DNA of 64,000 nt from Micromonospora sp. WMMD882 (GTDB taxonomy: Bacteria; Actinomycetota; Actinomycetes; Mycobacteriales; Micromonosporaceae): assembly GCF_027497255.1 (NCBI RefSeq), contig NZ_CP114903.1, positions 1,860,001-1,924,000 of the forward strand. Reading direction: 5' to 3'. The notes under the pieces are model-generated. The model saw nothing but the letters and a program-made list of their open reading frames with translations. It was not told the origin of the DNA and did no database searches. Below are positions 63,767 to 64,000 of the stretch, one piece after another (the first letter of the stretch is position 1; the number at the start of each line of letters is the position of its first letter). Position numbers and translations under genes: made by a program.

Positions 63767-64000
63767 GATCGCGGCGTCCTCGGGTCCCGGTGGCCCGCGC
63801 CGGACGGCTGCGGAGCCGCGGTGGCGGGGGCCAGCTCGGGAACCGCGTGCAGGTGCCGGGGGCCCCGGGCGACCGCGCCGACCGCGCGCAGCGCCAGCAC
63901 CGCGATGTCGTCGTGGTCGCCGTGCGCCAGCCAGTCGCCGGTCACCTGCTCGATCCGCTCGGCCAGGGCCGGCGCGGGCATCCGGTGGCAGCCGCCGATC
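63763..64000 (-). CDS. PP2C/SpoIIE-type phosphatase, C-terminal end (partial)
   Basis: The reading frame runs off the right edge. The visible 78 residues include RIEQVTGDWLAHGDHDDIAVLALR, whose GDHDDIAVL is the last metal-binding motif of SpoIIE/RsbU-type Ser phosphatases. It is coupled to the B12 sensor gene by a GTGA overlap. The sensor part lies outside the window. Confidence 0.8.
   Translation of the reverse strand, partial: IGGCHRMPAPALAERIEQVTGDWLAHGDHDDIAVLALRAVGAVARGPRHLHAVPELAPATAAPQPSGAGHRDPRTPRS

Overview
The window is a 64 kb piece of a very GC-rich chromosome with almost no spare DNA. GTG starts are common, coding runs are dense, and four families point to an actinomycete, most likely of the Micromonospora group: SecA2, glucosyl-3-phosphoglycerate synthase, GAF-ANTAR, and the Rv2629/Balon-type release-factor-like family. 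This assignment is inferred from gene content and codon use, not from a marker gene. I see no rRNA, tRNA, CRISPR array, transposase, integrase or phage gene.

Layout. 1-5.3 kb: an NYN-type nuclease-like gene, then a tight four-gene operon around an FtsK/HerA-type ATPase of unknown role. 5.3-9.6 kb, minus strand: an alpha/beta hydrolase gene broken by an in-frame amber codon; a small peptide gene made of three 21-residue repeats, 3 bp upstream of a JmjC-type oxygenase gene; DUF2267 and TraR/DksA genes. 9.7-13.4 kb: a nucleoside-kinase-like protein without a P-loop, two receiver-less OmpR-type regulators, a rhodanese and a cysteine dioxygenase, and a cupin. 13.5-21.7 kb: ankyrin protein, DUF3500, methyltransferase, DUF2231 membrane protein, GAF-ANTAR regulator, SecA2, ABC exporter. 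21.7-26.2 kb: sugar-type dehydrogenases divergent from GpgS and a glycosyltransferase. 26.4-30.2 kb: a fused STAS/anti-sigma kinase, CtaD, and a SigB/SigF-type sigma factor. 30.5-38.7 kb: an unknown protein, CDGSH and haem-oxygenase-like proteins, a Balon-like factor, an ECF sigma/anti-sigma pair and a glutamate-cysteine-ligase-like enzyme. 38.8-49 kb: LspA, the treX-treY-treZ trehalose operon, a glycosyltransferase and citrate synthase. 49.3-57 kb: sulfatase/methyltransferase/small membrane protein operon, a two-component system and an ApbE-like protein. 57-64 kb: methyltransferase, SDR, Ser/Thr kinase, an OsmC/Ohr-like protein, a transglycosylase-like protein, a response regulator, STAS, a B12 sensor and the end of a PP2C phosphatase gene.

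The strongest theme is general stress. Seven genes carry a close match to the SigB/SigF promoter (GTTT, 15-16 nt, GGGTA) in the right place and direction, and several more have weaker versions. The window also encodes a sigma factor of that class, a one-chain STAS-kinase partner-switch protein, trehalose and glucosylglycerate enzymes, a ribosome-hibernation-type factor and a B12/PP2C/STAS sensory cassette. The best candidates for undescribed biology are the FtsK-centred operon (643-5247) and the repeat peptide with its JmjC oxygenase (7043-8590).
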